Shown here: piece by piece, positions 45,819 through 54,870 of the stretch
Position numbering within the stretch: position 1 is the first letter of the stretch
Layout of the letters: each line of letters begins with the position of its first letter
Source of the DNA: CAVVZJ01 sp963752755
GTDB lineage: Bacteria; Planctomycetota; Planctomycetia; Isosphaerales; Isosphaeraceae
NCBI GenBank assembly: GCA_963752755.1
Contig: CAVVZJ010000022.1
Coordinates: forward strand, 186,001-250,000
Reading direction: 5' to 3'
Length of the DNA: 64,000 nucleotides
Program-made: the position numbers and the translations under genes
The notes under the pieces: model-generated
Seen by the model: only the letters and a program-made list of their open reading frames with translations
Told to the model about the DNA's origin: nothing
The model's database searches: none

Positions 45819-47324
45819 TCATGGACGGACACCGTCGCGACGTGGCCTGGAGAATTGAGCGAGGGCCGTATCGACCAGGCTGGGACTGAGGCTCAGCGTC
45901 GAGGCGGTCGGGGGCGGAGCGATGAGCGCGGTTTCCGACAGACCCACCCAGATCCCGGGCCCGATGCCGGTTTCCTGCTGAGCGGCGTTGTTGGTGTTTC
46001 CACTGTCGTTGAGTCCGCCAACCTCGGAGTCGTCGAGCCCGCGACCGGGCAATTGAGTGAGGATCGGCCGGCCGCCGAAGAGGGTGCCCTGGCCAAACTG
46101 GAAGCCGCCCTGGTTGCGGACGTAGAGCGTCGAGGTCGAGGGTTGATAGACCGTGATCTCGCTCTGGCCGTCGCTGTCAATGTCCTGGAAGAACGGCTGA
46201 GGATTGCCGCCGAAGAGGGTGCCCTGGCCGAACTGGTACGCGCCGAAGTTGCGGATGTAGAACGTCGAGGTCGTCGGCTGGAAGACGACCAGATCCGGCT
46301 GGCCATCGTCGTTGAAGTCGCCGATCTGAGGAACCGGCTGACCGCCGAAGAGGGTGCCCTGACCAAACTGGATAGCGCCGACGTCCTTGATGTAAAACGT
46401 GGAATCCGTGGGCTGATAGACGACCAGGTCGGCGCGGCCGTCGCCGTTGTAGTCGGTCACGATCGGCACGGGCTGGCCGCCGAAGTTGGTGCCCTGGCCA
46501 AACTGGATGGCGCCCATGTTCCGGATGTAGAAGGTGGAGGTCGAAGGTTGATAGACGGCCAGGTCGTCGTGGCCGTCGCCGTTGAAATCGGCGATAATCG
46601 GCTTGGGATTGCCCCCGAAGAGAGTGCCCTGGCCGAATTGAACCGCGCCGACGCCTTGAATGTAGAACGTCGAGGTCGAGGGCTGGAAGACGACGAGGCT
46701 GTCCAGTCCGTCGCCGTCGAGGTCGGCGAAGAGCGGGACCGGGTTGCCGCCGAAAGTGGTCCCCTGGCCGAATTGAACCGCGCCGACGCCCTGGATGTTA
46801 AACGTCGAGGTCGTCGGCTGGAAGACGACGAGGTTCTGTGGCTGGTTGTCTTGCGAGGCGCCGCGGTCGTGGGGCACGACCACCGTGGCCGTCTGCTGGG
46901 CGGCATTCCCAGCATTGTCCTGGGCATTGACACGGATGAGGTACTGCCGACCGTCCAGATCGTCGCCGTGGCGGCTGGCGTCAAGCGTCACGTAGAAGTC
47001 GAAGTGGCCGTCGGGCGCGACGGTGATGATCTGGTCATGGGGCGGGACCTCGGCGTACTCGTCCAGGATCCGGTAGGTCACGGGAGGAGCCAGGCCCGAC
47101 TGGTCCGTGCCGTTGTCGGTGACGCTGCCGGTGACGTGAACCCGGATCATCTTGTGGTTCGGTGGCCAGAGCGTGGACGGATCGGCCGCGAGGGTGATGA
47201 CCGGCGGCGTGTTGTCGGGTCCAGCCAGAAGCCGGCGCTCCTCCAGCGGGTCAAAGCCGAGGCTCGGGCGGCGTTGCCTGCGGGGCTGACGCGCAGGGAG
47301 ACTTGGCGACCATCGGGGGGTCAT
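45819..47324 (-). CDS. LEPR-XLL surface protein with six FG-GAP/VCBS-like repeats
   Basis: The protein has 501 residues. Near the N terminus 'LGFDPLEERRLLAG' is the LEPR-XLL motif, an export-linked marker of giant planctomycete surface proteins. A beta-sandwich of HYR/Big type follows ('PPVITLAADPSTLWPPNHKMIRVHVTGSVTDNGTD', ending 'DNAGNAAQQTATVVV'). Then six repeats of about 45 residues of the form 'LVVFQPSTSTFYIQGVGAVQ...FGQGTLFGGNPxP' with 'DFNGDGHDDL'-like Ca-binding loops, which should make a beta-propeller. No classical signal peptide precedes the motif, as is usual in this class. It is probably extracellular or cell-surface; the partner is unknown. Confidence 0.85.
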   Translation of the reverse strand: MTPRWSPSLPARQPRRQRRPSLGFDPLEERRLLAGPDNTPPVITLAADPSTLWPPNHKMIRVHVTGSVTDNGTDQSGLAPPVTYRILDEYAEVPPHDQIITVAPDGHFDFYVTLDASRHGDDLDGRQYLIRVNAQDNAGNAAQQTATVVVPHDRGASQDNQPQNLVVFQPTTSTFNIQGVGAVQFGQGTTFGGNPVPLFADLDGDGLDSLVVFQPSTSTFYIQGVGAVQFGQGTLFGGNPKPIIADFNGDGHDDLAVYQPSTSTFYIRNMGAIQFGQGTNFGGQPVPIVTDYNGDGRADLVVYQPTDSTFYIKDVGAIQFGQGTLFGGQPVPQIGDFNDDGQPDLVVFQPTTSTFYIRNFGAYQFGQGTLFGGNPQPFFQDIDSDGQSEITVYQPSTSTLYVRNQGGFQFGQGTLFGGRPILTQLPGRGLDDSEVGGLNDSGNTNNAAQQETGIGPGIWVGLSETALIAPPPTASTLSLSPSLVDTALAQFSRPRRDGVRP

Positions 47325-47615
47325 GGATCAGGATCCTCCATTGCAAGTTCGTGCGATGGCGGGGTGCAGTCGATGCGTTAGGGCGTCGTGCCATGCAAGC
47401 CGAGGGACGTCCAACGACCCGCCTTCGGCGCCGGGTCGGTGCTGGTCGCCGCTGCGCAGGGGCGTTGCGGACCCACCACCGGGTGGAAATCATTTTCGCC
47501 CGGAAATCGACCGAAAGCAACGGTTCGGTTCGGATTGGACAGGTTCTGTCCAACCCGACCAAGACATCAGAGCAATCCGCATACCAACACTCTCTGAAAC
47601 CGGCAGATCGCGGGC

Positions 47616-48893
47616 TCAGGAGCGGACCTGACCATCGCCGACGACGATCCACTTGGTGCTCGTCAGTTCGCGGAGGCCGCAAGGGCCGCGGGCGTGGTAC
47701 TTGTCGGTGCTGATACCGATCTCGGCGCCCAGGCCGAGCTGGCCGCCGTCGTTGAAGCGGGTGCTGGCGTTGACCATCACGGCCGAGCTGTCCACCTCGG
47801 CCACGAACCGGCGCGCGGCGGCCAGGTCGTCGGTGAGGATCGCCTCGGTGTGGCTGGAGCCGTGGCGAGCGATGTGGGCGATCGCTGCGTCGAGTGAATC
47901 GACGACACCGACAGCGAGGATCAGGTCGAGGAACTCGGTGTCCCAGTCGGCCGGCCCGACCGGCTTCATCGACGGCACCAGGGCACGGGCCGCCTCGTCG
48001 CCGCGAAGTTCGACCCCGGCTTGACGGAGCGCCTCGGCCGCCAGCGGCAGGAAGCTCGGGGCGACGTCGTGATGCACGAGCAGGGTCTCGGCGGCGTTGC
48101 AGACGCCCGGGCGCTGGACCTTGGAGTTCAGGACCACGCGGAGGGCCATCGCTTCATCGACGCGCGCATCGACGTATACATGGCAGTTGCCCTGATAATG
48201 TTTCATCACGGGCATCGTCGCCTCGGCGGCGACGCGACGGATCAGCCCTTCGCCGCCGCGGGGGATGGCCAGGTCGATGCGATCGGCCATGCCGAGCAGG
48301 AGGCCGACGGCCTCGCGGTCGGTCGTCGGGACGAGTTGAACGGCGTCGCGGGGCAAGCCAGCGGGCTCCAGCTCGTCGGCGAGGACGCGGTGCAAGGCCC
48401 GGTTCGAGTGAATCGCCTCCTTGCCGCCGCGGAGGATCACGGCGTTGCCGCTCTTGGCGCAGAGGGCCGCGGCGTCGGCGGTGACGTTAGGACGGCTCTC
48501 GTAGATGAACAGGACGACGCCGAGCGGGACGCGAACCTGCTGCACGTCGAGCCCGTTCGGCCGATGGCTCGAACGCACAACCTCGCCGATCGGGTCGGCG
48601 AGCCCCTTGACATCATGGAGGGCCTGGGCGATGTCGTCGAGGCGGCGGGGGTTGAGGGTCAGGCGGTCGATGGCGGCCCTGGTGAGGCCGAAGCCGGGGG
48701 CGGCCTCGACATCGCGGGCGTTGGCAGCGAGCAGTTCCTCGGAGCGCTCGCGGAGGGCGCTGGCGGCGCGGGTGAGCCAGCGGTCCTTGGAGTCACCGCG
48801 GGCGATGGCGAGGAGCCGGGAGGCCGCTCGGGCGCGGTCGGCGAGGTCGCGGCAGAGGGTTGGGAGGTCGGTCGCGTGGACGTCTTCACTCAT
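47616..48893 (-). CDS. proA: Gamma-glutamyl phosphate reductase
   Basis: ProA makes glutamate-5-semialdehyde from gamma-glutamyl phosphate using NADPH, the second step of proline synthesis. It has 425 residues, the normal size. The aldehyde-dehydrogenase-like fold is clear: 'VPLGVVLFIYESRPNVTADAAALCAKSGNAVILRGGKEA', 'IDLAIPRGGEGLIRRVAAEATMPVMKHYQGNCHVYVD', the catalytic Cys near residue 264 in 'QRPGVCNAAETLL', and 'STRFNDGGQLGLGAEIGISTDKYHARGPCGL'. The ATG at 48893 overlaps the folP stop as ATGA, so translation is coupled. The proB kinase is not in this window. Confidence 0.95.
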   Translation of the reverse strand: MSEDVHATDLPTLCRDLADRARAASRLLAIARGDSKDRWLTRAASALRERSEELLAANARDVEAAPGFGLTRAAIDRLTLNPRRLDDIAQALHDVKGLADPIGEVVRSSHRPNGLDVQQVRVPLGVVLFIYESRPNVTADAAALCAKSGNAVILRGGKEAIHSNRALHRVLADELEPAGLPRDAVQLVPTTDREAVGLLLGMADRIDLAIPRGGEGLIRRVAAEATMPVMKHYQGNCHVYVDARVDEAMALRVVLNSKVQRPGVCNAAETLLVHHDVAPSFLPLAAEALRQAGVELRGDEAARALVPSMKPVGPADWDTEFLDLILAVGVVDSLDAAIAHIARHGSSHTEAILTDDLAAARRFVAEVDSSAVMVNASTRFNDGGQLGLGAEIGISTDKYHARGPCGLRELTSTKWIVVGDGQVRS

Positions 48894-49735
48894 GGTCGTG
48901 CTTCCCAGCCGTGAACCGCACTCCAGACCTTGACCGCGTCGGCCATCGGACCGACGTCGTGGACCCGCACCACGTCGGCTCCTTGGGCGAGCGCCGCCAG
49001 GGAGGAGACGACGGAGGCGGTCACGCGCTGATCGACGGGCCTCCCGGTGATCATGCCGAGAAACCCCTTGCGCGAGGTGCCCAGCAGGAGGGCACAACCC
49101 AGGTTCGCAAACCGGGGGAGGTTCCGCAAGAGCGCCAGGTTGTGGTCGAACGTCTTGCCGAAGCCGATTCCGGGGTCGAGGGCGATCCGCTCGCGGGCGA
49201 TCCCGAAGCGGCCGGCGGCATCGGCCTGGCGGGCCAGGGAATCATAAACGTCGTTCACGACGTTCTCATACTTCGGGTCGGCTTGCATCGTCTGCGGCGT
49301 GCCGGCCATGTGCATGAGGACGACGCCCGCGGTCGACTCGGCGACGACGAGAGCCAGGGCTGGATCGCGGAGTCCGCCGATGTCGTTGATGATCGCGGCG
49401 CCGGCGTCGAGGGCGCGTCGGGCGACCTGGGGCTTGGTCGTGTCCACGGAGATCGGCACCGTCACCGCCTCGGCGATCGCTTCGAGCGCCGGGAGCACGC
49501 GGCGGAGTTCCTCGTCGAGCGAGACGGGCCGGGAGCCGGGTCGGCTGGATTCGCCGCCGAGGTCAAGCAGGTCGGCCCCCTCGGCGACGAGTCGAGCGGC
49601 GTGGTCGGCGGCCGAGGCGGGTTCGGGCCATCGGCCGCCGTCGGAGAAGCTGTCGGGCGTGACGTTGACCACGCCCATGATCCGGGGCCGACCGTCGCCG
49701 GCCACCGTGCGGCCGTTCGCCTGCCAGGGTCTCAT
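48890..49735 (-). CDS. folP: Dihydropteroate synthase
   Basis: FolP joins p-aminobenzoate to dihydropterin pyrophosphate in folate synthesis, and is the sulfonamide target. It has 281 residues with 'IMGVVNVTPDSFSDGG' near residue 20, 'EGADLLDLGGESSRPGS', 'VPISVDTTKPQVARRALDAGAAIINDIGG', 'GVVLMHMAGTPQTMQ' and 'ALLLGTSRKGFLG'. All family blocks are intact. It lies between the LptE-like lipoprotein gene and proA on the same strand. Confidence 0.95.
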   Translation of the reverse strand: MRPWQANGRTVAGDGRPRIMGVVNVTPDSFSDGGRWPEPASAADHAARLVAEGADLLDLGGESSRPGSRPVSLDEELRRVLPALEAIAEAVTVPISVDTTKPQVARRALDAGAAIINDIGGLRDPALALVVAESTAGVVLMHMAGTPQTMQADPKYENVVNDVYDSLARQADAAGRFGIARERIALDPGIGFGKTFDHNLALLRNLPRFANLGCALLLGTSRKGFLGMITGRPVDQRVTASVVSSLAALAQGADVVRVHDVGPMADAVKVWSAVHGWEARP

Positions 49736-49788
49736 GGTGTGACTCCGGGAGTGCCCGGGAAAACGGTCTCGGAATGGACAGGGCGGCC

Positions 49789-50403
49789 TCAGCGACGGAT
49801 GCGCGCGGCGTCCTCGTCCTCGGCTTCCTCGGGATATTCTTGCTTATCGGCCAGTTCGCGAGCACGATCGCGATCGCGCTGGAGGTATTCGGGACCCCAG
49901 GGGTCTTCCATCATGTTGACGATGTCGCGGACGATGATCTGCATGAGCTTCATGAAGCCGACACCCGCCGTCTCGCCGATTTCGGGGTAGAACGAGGCCG
50001 ACTCCATGACCTGAGCGGCCGGGATCGTGCGGTCGGTGGTTGTGCCGCTCCGGTTGTCGGTGAAGGTGACGTTGACCCGCATCGAGGCCATCAGGTGGCG
50101 AGGGAGGTTGTACGGGTTCTCGACCATGACGTTCTTGTCGTCGAAAAGGATCACGCCCTGGAGCGTGGCATCGGCCTCGTCCGGGTCCTGGACGACGCGG
50201 AAGGGCGTGCGCTCGTTGATCTCGTCAATCAGAAGCTGGGTGATCTGGAGGTTGATGTCGCGTCGGAAGACGATGGAGCGGAAGACCGGGACATAGACGG
50301 TCTTGATCGAGGGGTTGTAGGGCGGCCGAAGGTGGTAGCCGCAGCCACTCAGGACGAGAACCGCCAGCGCCAGGGCGACACGATTGAGCCAGAGGCGAGT
50401 CAT
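49789..50403 (-). CDS. LptE-like lipoprotein
   Basis: The lipoprotein signal MTRLWLNRVALALAVLVLSGC gives acylated Cys21, followed by GYHLRPPYNPSIKTVYVPVF, the standard LptE opening. The domain continues with 'RRDINLQITQLLIDEINERTPFRVVQDPDEADATLQGVI' and ends in a helical, acidic tail. LptE plugs the LptD barrel that inserts lipopolysaccharide; no lptD is seen here. The start at 50403 is chosen for the lipobox. Confidence 0.8.
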   Translation of the reverse strand: MTRLWLNRVALALAVLVLSGCGYHLRPPYNPSIKTVYVPVFRSIVFRRDINLQITQLLIDEINERTPFRVVQDPDEADATLQGVILFDDKNVMVENPYNLPRHLMASMRVNVTFTDNRSGTTTDRTIPAAQVMESASFYPEIGETAGVGFMKLMQIIVRDIVNMMEDPWGPEYLQRDRDRARELADKQEYPEEAEDEDAARIRR

Positions 50404-50497
50404 GGACGGGACTCCCGGTCTCCGAAGGCCGAGGCGACCGCCCGAGGGGGTCACGTCAGCCGGTTCCTGCTGCATCAGACGGCAAACGCCACGAGGC

Positions 50498-51947
50498 TCA
50501 CGGTCCGTTGTACGACCCGTTGCCCATGCTGCCCATCCCCATGCCGCCCATCCCGGCGCCGAGCTCATCATGGAGCCCATGCTGGAGCCCATGTTGTAGG
50601 GGTCCGGGCGCCGGGGGTGGTCATGATCTTGCTGGGCAAGACCTCCTTGCGGGGCGCCTTGGCGATCAGATCAAGCTCGGCCTTGGACTTGGCGGCCCAC
50701 TGGCTCTGGGGCCATCGGGTGCGGACCTCGGCAAAGTTCATCTCGGCGGCGCCGGGGTAGCCGGTCTGGCGATAGAACTCGCCGCGACGGAAGGTGACCT
50801 CGGCCTGCTGGTCGTTGATCAGGTCGAGGCTATGGGAGAGGAACTCGCTGGTCTTTGCGTCGCGTTCGGGGAACGCGGCCATCGTGCGACGGATCAGCTC
50901 GCGGGCCTTCTCCAGACCGTCGGAGTCGTAATGGGGACCGACGTAACCCTTGAGTTTCGCGTCGATGCTGCGAACGTGGGCCTGGAGCAGGAGCGGGCTC
51001 TTGATGTGGTCGGAGATGAGCTGATCGTAGTAGATGGAGGCTTCCTCGTAGTTGCCCTGGTCGTAGTAGTAGTCGGCGATCCGCATGACGGCGTCATCGG
51101 CGAGCGGGCCGAGGGGGTCGTGGTGGCGGACGTGCTCGAGGATCTGGAGGGCATGGCCCTTGACGTCCACCATCGGCAGTCGACCGTTGAAGCGGTCGCC
51201 CCACTGCTCGCGTTTCTCGGGAGGAGACTTGGGATTGGCGGCCTCCAGCCAGTCGATCGCGATCGCGTATTCGCGAGCGGCGACCTTCTCCATGAACTGC
51301 GTGCCCGGATACGTGGTGGCGAGCTTGGCAAAGGTGTCATTGGCCTCGGTGAGCTTGCCCTGCCGGTACTGCGATTCGGCCAGGTAGAACAGCACCCGCT
51401 CGCCCCAGGGAGCGTGGCTGCGACGCCGCGGTGAGAAGAGGCCGGGCTGGAGCGTGGCGTTGCGGCTGCTCGAGCCGCCGAAGCCGGCGAAGCCGTTCGC
51501 GGAGAAGCCGCCGCTCATCGGGTCGCCGTTGAAGGCCGGTGCGCTGGAGTGGACCTTCTCGCGATCGAGCTTGGTGAAGATCCGCTCGGCCTCGGCGAGC
51601 TTGCCCTCGTTGTAGAGTTTCATGGCGGAGTCCAGCTCGGCCTGGGTGGCCGGGTCTGGCTTGGAGACGGTGCCGCCGACTGTCGGGTCGTTGACGGTGC
51701 CGGCGCGGGCGACCTCCGGGTCGATCGTCCTGGGGGCATTCTCCGGCCGGAGCAGGCGAGCGATCGGCCCGCGCGAATCGCCGACCTCGGCCTCCGTCGG
51801 AGGGGGAGCGAGGACGCCGTCGTTGGCGATCTTCCAGCGGGCCAGCGGTCCGACCCCCGACTGGCAGCCGGTCGCGGCCAGGACCACCAGCGCAGCCCAG
51901 GCGCATCGGGGACGCCGCAGAGGTCGGTTCGGTTGGGTCGTCGGCAT
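50498..51947 (-). CDS. BamD-like TPR lipoprotein with Gly/Met tail, frameshifted at the end
   Basis: The lipoprotein signal (LVVLAATGCQSG, Cys28) precedes about 430 residues of TPR-like helices: 'TQAELDSAMKLYNEGKLAEAERIFTKLDRE', 'GERVLFYLAESQYRQGKLTEANDTFAKLATTYPGTQFMEKVAAREYAIAIDWLE' and 'GNYEEASIYYDQLISDHIKSPLLLQAHV'. The pattern resembles BamD (YfiO), which assists outer membrane protein insertion. Near 50600 and 50555 two one-base joins restore a C terminus reading 'NMGSSMGSMMSSA' and 'GMGGMGMGSMGNGSY', ending at 50498-50500, in place of a stop at 50568. The tail reading is inference. It resembles the Gly/Met tails at 38271 and 40741. Confidence 0.75.
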
Positions 51948-52148
51948 CAGGACGGGCTCCGACGGATCGGTTCGGGTCGTAGAGAGGCGCGGTTCGGCCG
52001 GGTTGAATCGATCGGAGTTGCGGGTTTTTCACCGGTCAATGACGGATGACCAGTGCAAGAAGTGACATCCGAGCGTTCGACACAAATCCCGGAGGATGGG
52101 CCGGATCAACGGGACAGGCTGTCGTCCGATCCTCCCGCGACCCGGCTC

Positions 52149-52900
52149 TCAACCCTCGGCGCCGAGCAAGGGGAGCATCCGGGGCCGTCGGCCGAGGTGG
52201 TGGCTGATGACCGCCCCGATCGTGGCGCGGACCGGCCCGAGGATCGGGCCGCCGAGCGCGGTCCGCGCCAGTCCTGGCCCGGGGACGCCAGCCGACGGAT
52301 CGCCTCCAACGTCCGGCCCGAGAGGGTGGCCACGTGCGGCTGGCCAGGACGGCAGCTCACGCAGAGGACACCACCCGTCGCCAGGCCAAACGCCACCGAG
52401 TCGCCCCGTGCCTCGACCGTCGTCCCGCAGTGAACACAAGACTCCAGCGCCGGCATCAGGCCGAGTTCCCGCAGCAAGGCCAGCTCGAACCGGAGCACCC
52501 GGCGAGCCCGGAGCGCCGGGTCGCCGAGGTGGCGCAGGGTCACGACCGCCGCGTCGAAGAGGCGCGGGTGCGGGTCGTGATGGTCGGTCAGCTCGTGCAG
52601 GAGTTCGGCGACATAGAAGCCGGCGTACAGAGCCGCCAGGTCGCGGCGAAGGGAGTCGAAGCGTTCGAGAAGCACGGCCTCCGTCAGGAGGTCAAGCGAC
52701 TCGGACGCCTTGTGGAGCAGCACGATATCGCAAACGCTCAGCAGGTCAAGTCCGGATTGGAACGGCGACTTCAAGCGCCTCGCCCCCTTGGCCAGGGCCG
52801 AGACCTGGCCCAGTTCGCGGCTGAAGAGCGTCAGGACACGACTCGTCTCGAAGACGTCCACCGAGCGGATCACCAGGGCCGGCGTGCGAATGGCGGGCAC
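52149..52900 (-). CDS. recO: DNA repair protein RecO, one frameshift
   Basis: RecO anneals single strands and with RecR loads RecA at gaps. The N-terminal OB-fold shows 'TPALVIRSVDVFETSRVLTLFSRELGQVSALAKGARR' and the helical core 'LLHELTDHHDPHPRLFDAAVVTLRHLG'. The zinc site has CVHC near residue 155 and CVSC near 180. A join near 52268 links to the conserved end 'AVISHHLGRRPRMLPLL'; the un-joined frame would run on to 52106 with non-RecO sequence. The size of about 250 residues is normal. Confidence 0.9.
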
Positions 52901-52944
52901 GGCGACCTCCTCGGGTGGAGTGGGCCGTTGGAGGATGGGTGTGG

Positions 52945-54243
52945 TCAGGGGCCGACGGCGGCGGTCTTGGCGCCGAGATCGAGGCGAAGGCGTCGAATCG
53001 AGTGATCGACGACCTCGACCACGGTGAACGTGACCGGGCCGACGCGGAACGTGGCGCCGGGATCGGGCACGCGGCCCAGGGCGTCGAAGGCCAGGCCGCC
53101 GACAGTTTGGTAGTCGCCGTCGGTCGGCAGGTTCAGGTCGAGCCGGTCGTTGAGGTCTTCGAGCGGCAGGGAGCCATCCACCTCGAAGATCGAGCCGCCG
53201 AGGGAGATCACCGGATCCTCGGGAGTCGGGACGTCGTGCTCATCGTCGATCGGGCCGACGATCTCTTCGAGCAGGTCTTCCAGGGTAATGAGGCCGGAGA
53301 CACCGCCGTACTCGTCGAGCACGATCGCCATCTGGACGCGCTGCCGTCGCAGTTCTTCCAGCAGTTCGGTGGCGTTCTTGCTCTCCGGCACGAACAGGGC
53401 GGGGCGGGTGAGCTTGCGGATTGAGACAGACTTGCCCGGCTCGACCTCGATCAGGCGGGCGAAGAGGTCCTTGGCGTAGAGGATGCCGATGATGTCGTCG
53501 CGGTGTTCGCCGTAGAGGGGGATGCGGCTCAGGCCGGTGTCGATGAAGGTCCGCGCGGCCTCACGGGCGGAGGCGATGACCGGCAGCGCGGTCAGGTTCG
53601 AGCGCGGCGTCATGATCTCGGAGACGACGCGGTCGGCCAGCTCGACGGCTCGCTCGATCATCTCGCGGGTGGCTTCGGGCAGGTCGGCGGCGTCGAAGTC
53701 GTCCTCGTCGTCTTCACCGTTGGAGTGGTGGATCTCGACCTCCAGACTGGGCGGTCGAGGACCGCCGGCGGATCGTCCCTTGCGTCGATAGGCCATCGCT
53801 TCGAGCCCGCGAGCCAGGGAGGTCAACGGGGTCAAGAGCCGGCTCAGCCAGACCGCCACGGGCCAGGAGGAATCGAGGATCGACTCGGCCCAGACGCGAC
53901 CGGAGATTGCCGCGACGACGTGTCCCAGGGCTCCGAGTCCCAGCGCGATGGCGACGATCGCCTCGCCGGTCAGGCCCGGCACGGCGCGGGCGGCGGCGGC
54001 GCCGAGCAGTGCGGCCAGTGCCAGGCCGGTCAAAACGGCCAGAGCCTCGGCGGAGCGCTCCACCTTCTCGTCGTGATGGGCGATTGCGTCGGCCCGGTCC
54101 GGGTGACCGCGGGACTCGCAGATCTCTTCGAGAAGGCTTCGCGAGTAGGTCCGCAAGGCCCGCGAGAGACAGATCGAGCCCATGTGCAGGGCCAGGAGCG
54201 ACAGGCCCAGTCCGAGGACCCATCCGAGCGTCAAGCCGGCCAC
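52945..54243 (-). CDS. CNNM/CorC-type CBS-pair membrane protein (hemolysin family)
   Basis: The protein has about 432 residues: a membrane part (LTLGWVLGLGLSLLALHMG; ALAVLTGLALAALLGAAAA; GEAIVAIALGLGALGHVVAAI), an acidic linker, a CBS pair ('RVVSEIMTPRSNLTALPV', 'TFIDTGLSRIPLYGEHRDDIIGILYAKDL', 'RQRVQMAIVLDEYGGVSGLITLEDLLEEIVGPIDDEHD') and the CorC_HlyC domain ('DYQTVGGLAFDALGRVPDPG'). The family exports magnesium or related ions. The GTG at 54243 is preferred because GGGGAGG precedes it by six bases; it overlaps ybeY by 13 bases. The DUF21 N terminus is shorter and less conserved than usual. Confidence 0.88.
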   Translation of the reverse strand: MAGLTLGWVLGLGLSLLALHMGSICLSRALRTYSRSLLEEICESRGHPDRADAIAHHDEKVERSAEALAVLTGLALAALLGAAAARAVPGLTGEAIVAIALGLGALGHVVAAISGRVWAESILDSSWPVAVWLSRLLTPLTSLARGLEAMAYRRKGRSAGGPRPPSLEVEIHHSNGEDDEDDFDAADLPEATREMIERAVELADRVVSEIMTPRSNLTALPVIASAREAARTFIDTGLSRIPLYGEHRDDIIGILYAKDLFARLIEVEPGKSVSIRKLTRPALFVPESKNATELLEELRRQRVQMAIVLDEYGGVSGLITLEDLLEEIVGPIDDEHDVPTPEDPVISLGGSIFEVDGSLPLEDLNDRLDLNLPTDGDYQTVGGLAFDALGRVPDPGATFRVGPVTFTVVEVVDHSIRRLRLDLGAKTAAVGP

Positions 54244-54821
54244 CGCTCGCCTCCCCGCGGCGCGTTGTCCAAGTCCCGGGAACACCCAGGGGCCTCGGCC
54301 ATTGCGAACGTGTTGGTGATCCCCTCGCGGGTCAGGTGTTTGCCCTCGCGACGCCGCATCACGGCGGCGTCGCCTTCGTTGAGGTCATCATACCCGCAGA
54401 GGTGAAGCAAACCGTGAACCAAATAAAGCGCCAGTTCCGCCCGGGGATCAATTCCAGCGGCCCTGGCCGTCTCGGCGGCCATCTCCGCCGAGACGATCAG
54501 CTCGCCGGAAAGCTCCGACTCGCCCGGCTCGGAAAGCACGAAGCTGATGACGTCCGTCGGCCAGTCATGGCCGAGGTGTCGGCGGTTCAGCTCGTGAATC
54601 GCCGCGTTATCCACGAGAGCGATCGAGATCGACGATCGCTCGACGCCCTCGTTCTGGAGCATCCTCCGGGCCAGGCCCGCAAGGGCGTCGGGATCGGAGC
54701 GGAGATGCGACTGGGTGTCGGCGATCTCCACCTGGTGCCGGCCGGAGGCCGTCGGATCGGAGCCGATTGTCCGGGGACTACCAGGCTCCTGAGACGCTCG
54801 GTCTGACTGTTCCCTTTCCAT
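54231..54821 (-). CDS. ybeY: Endoribonuclease YbeY
   Basis: YbeY is the zinc-dependent RNase of 16S rRNA 3' maturation and ribosome quality control. Signature: 'ISIALVDNAAIHELNRRHLGHDWPTDVISFVLSEPGE' and the metal motif 'HGLLHLCGYDD' near residue 140. The canonical motif is HGxLHLxGYDH; the third His is Asp here, a conservative metal-ligand change. A long N-terminal extension of about 28 residues may mean the true start is internal. Its neighbours pgpH-like and CNNM genes match the widespread phoH-pgpH-ybeY order. Confidence 0.92.
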   Translation of the reverse strand: MEREQSDRASQEPGSPRTIGSDPTASGRHQVEIADTQSHLRSDPDALAGLARRMLQNEGVERSSISIALVDNAAIHELNRRHLGHDWPTDVISFVLSEPGESELSGELIVSAEMAAETARAAGIDPRAELALYLVHGLLHLCGYDDLNEGDAAVMRRREGKHLTREGITNTFAMAEAPGCSRDLDNAPRGGERWPA

Positions 54822-54870
54822 CTCTGCCTATTGACTCAGCACTTCGCCAGGCCGACACGCCGCCTGACCG

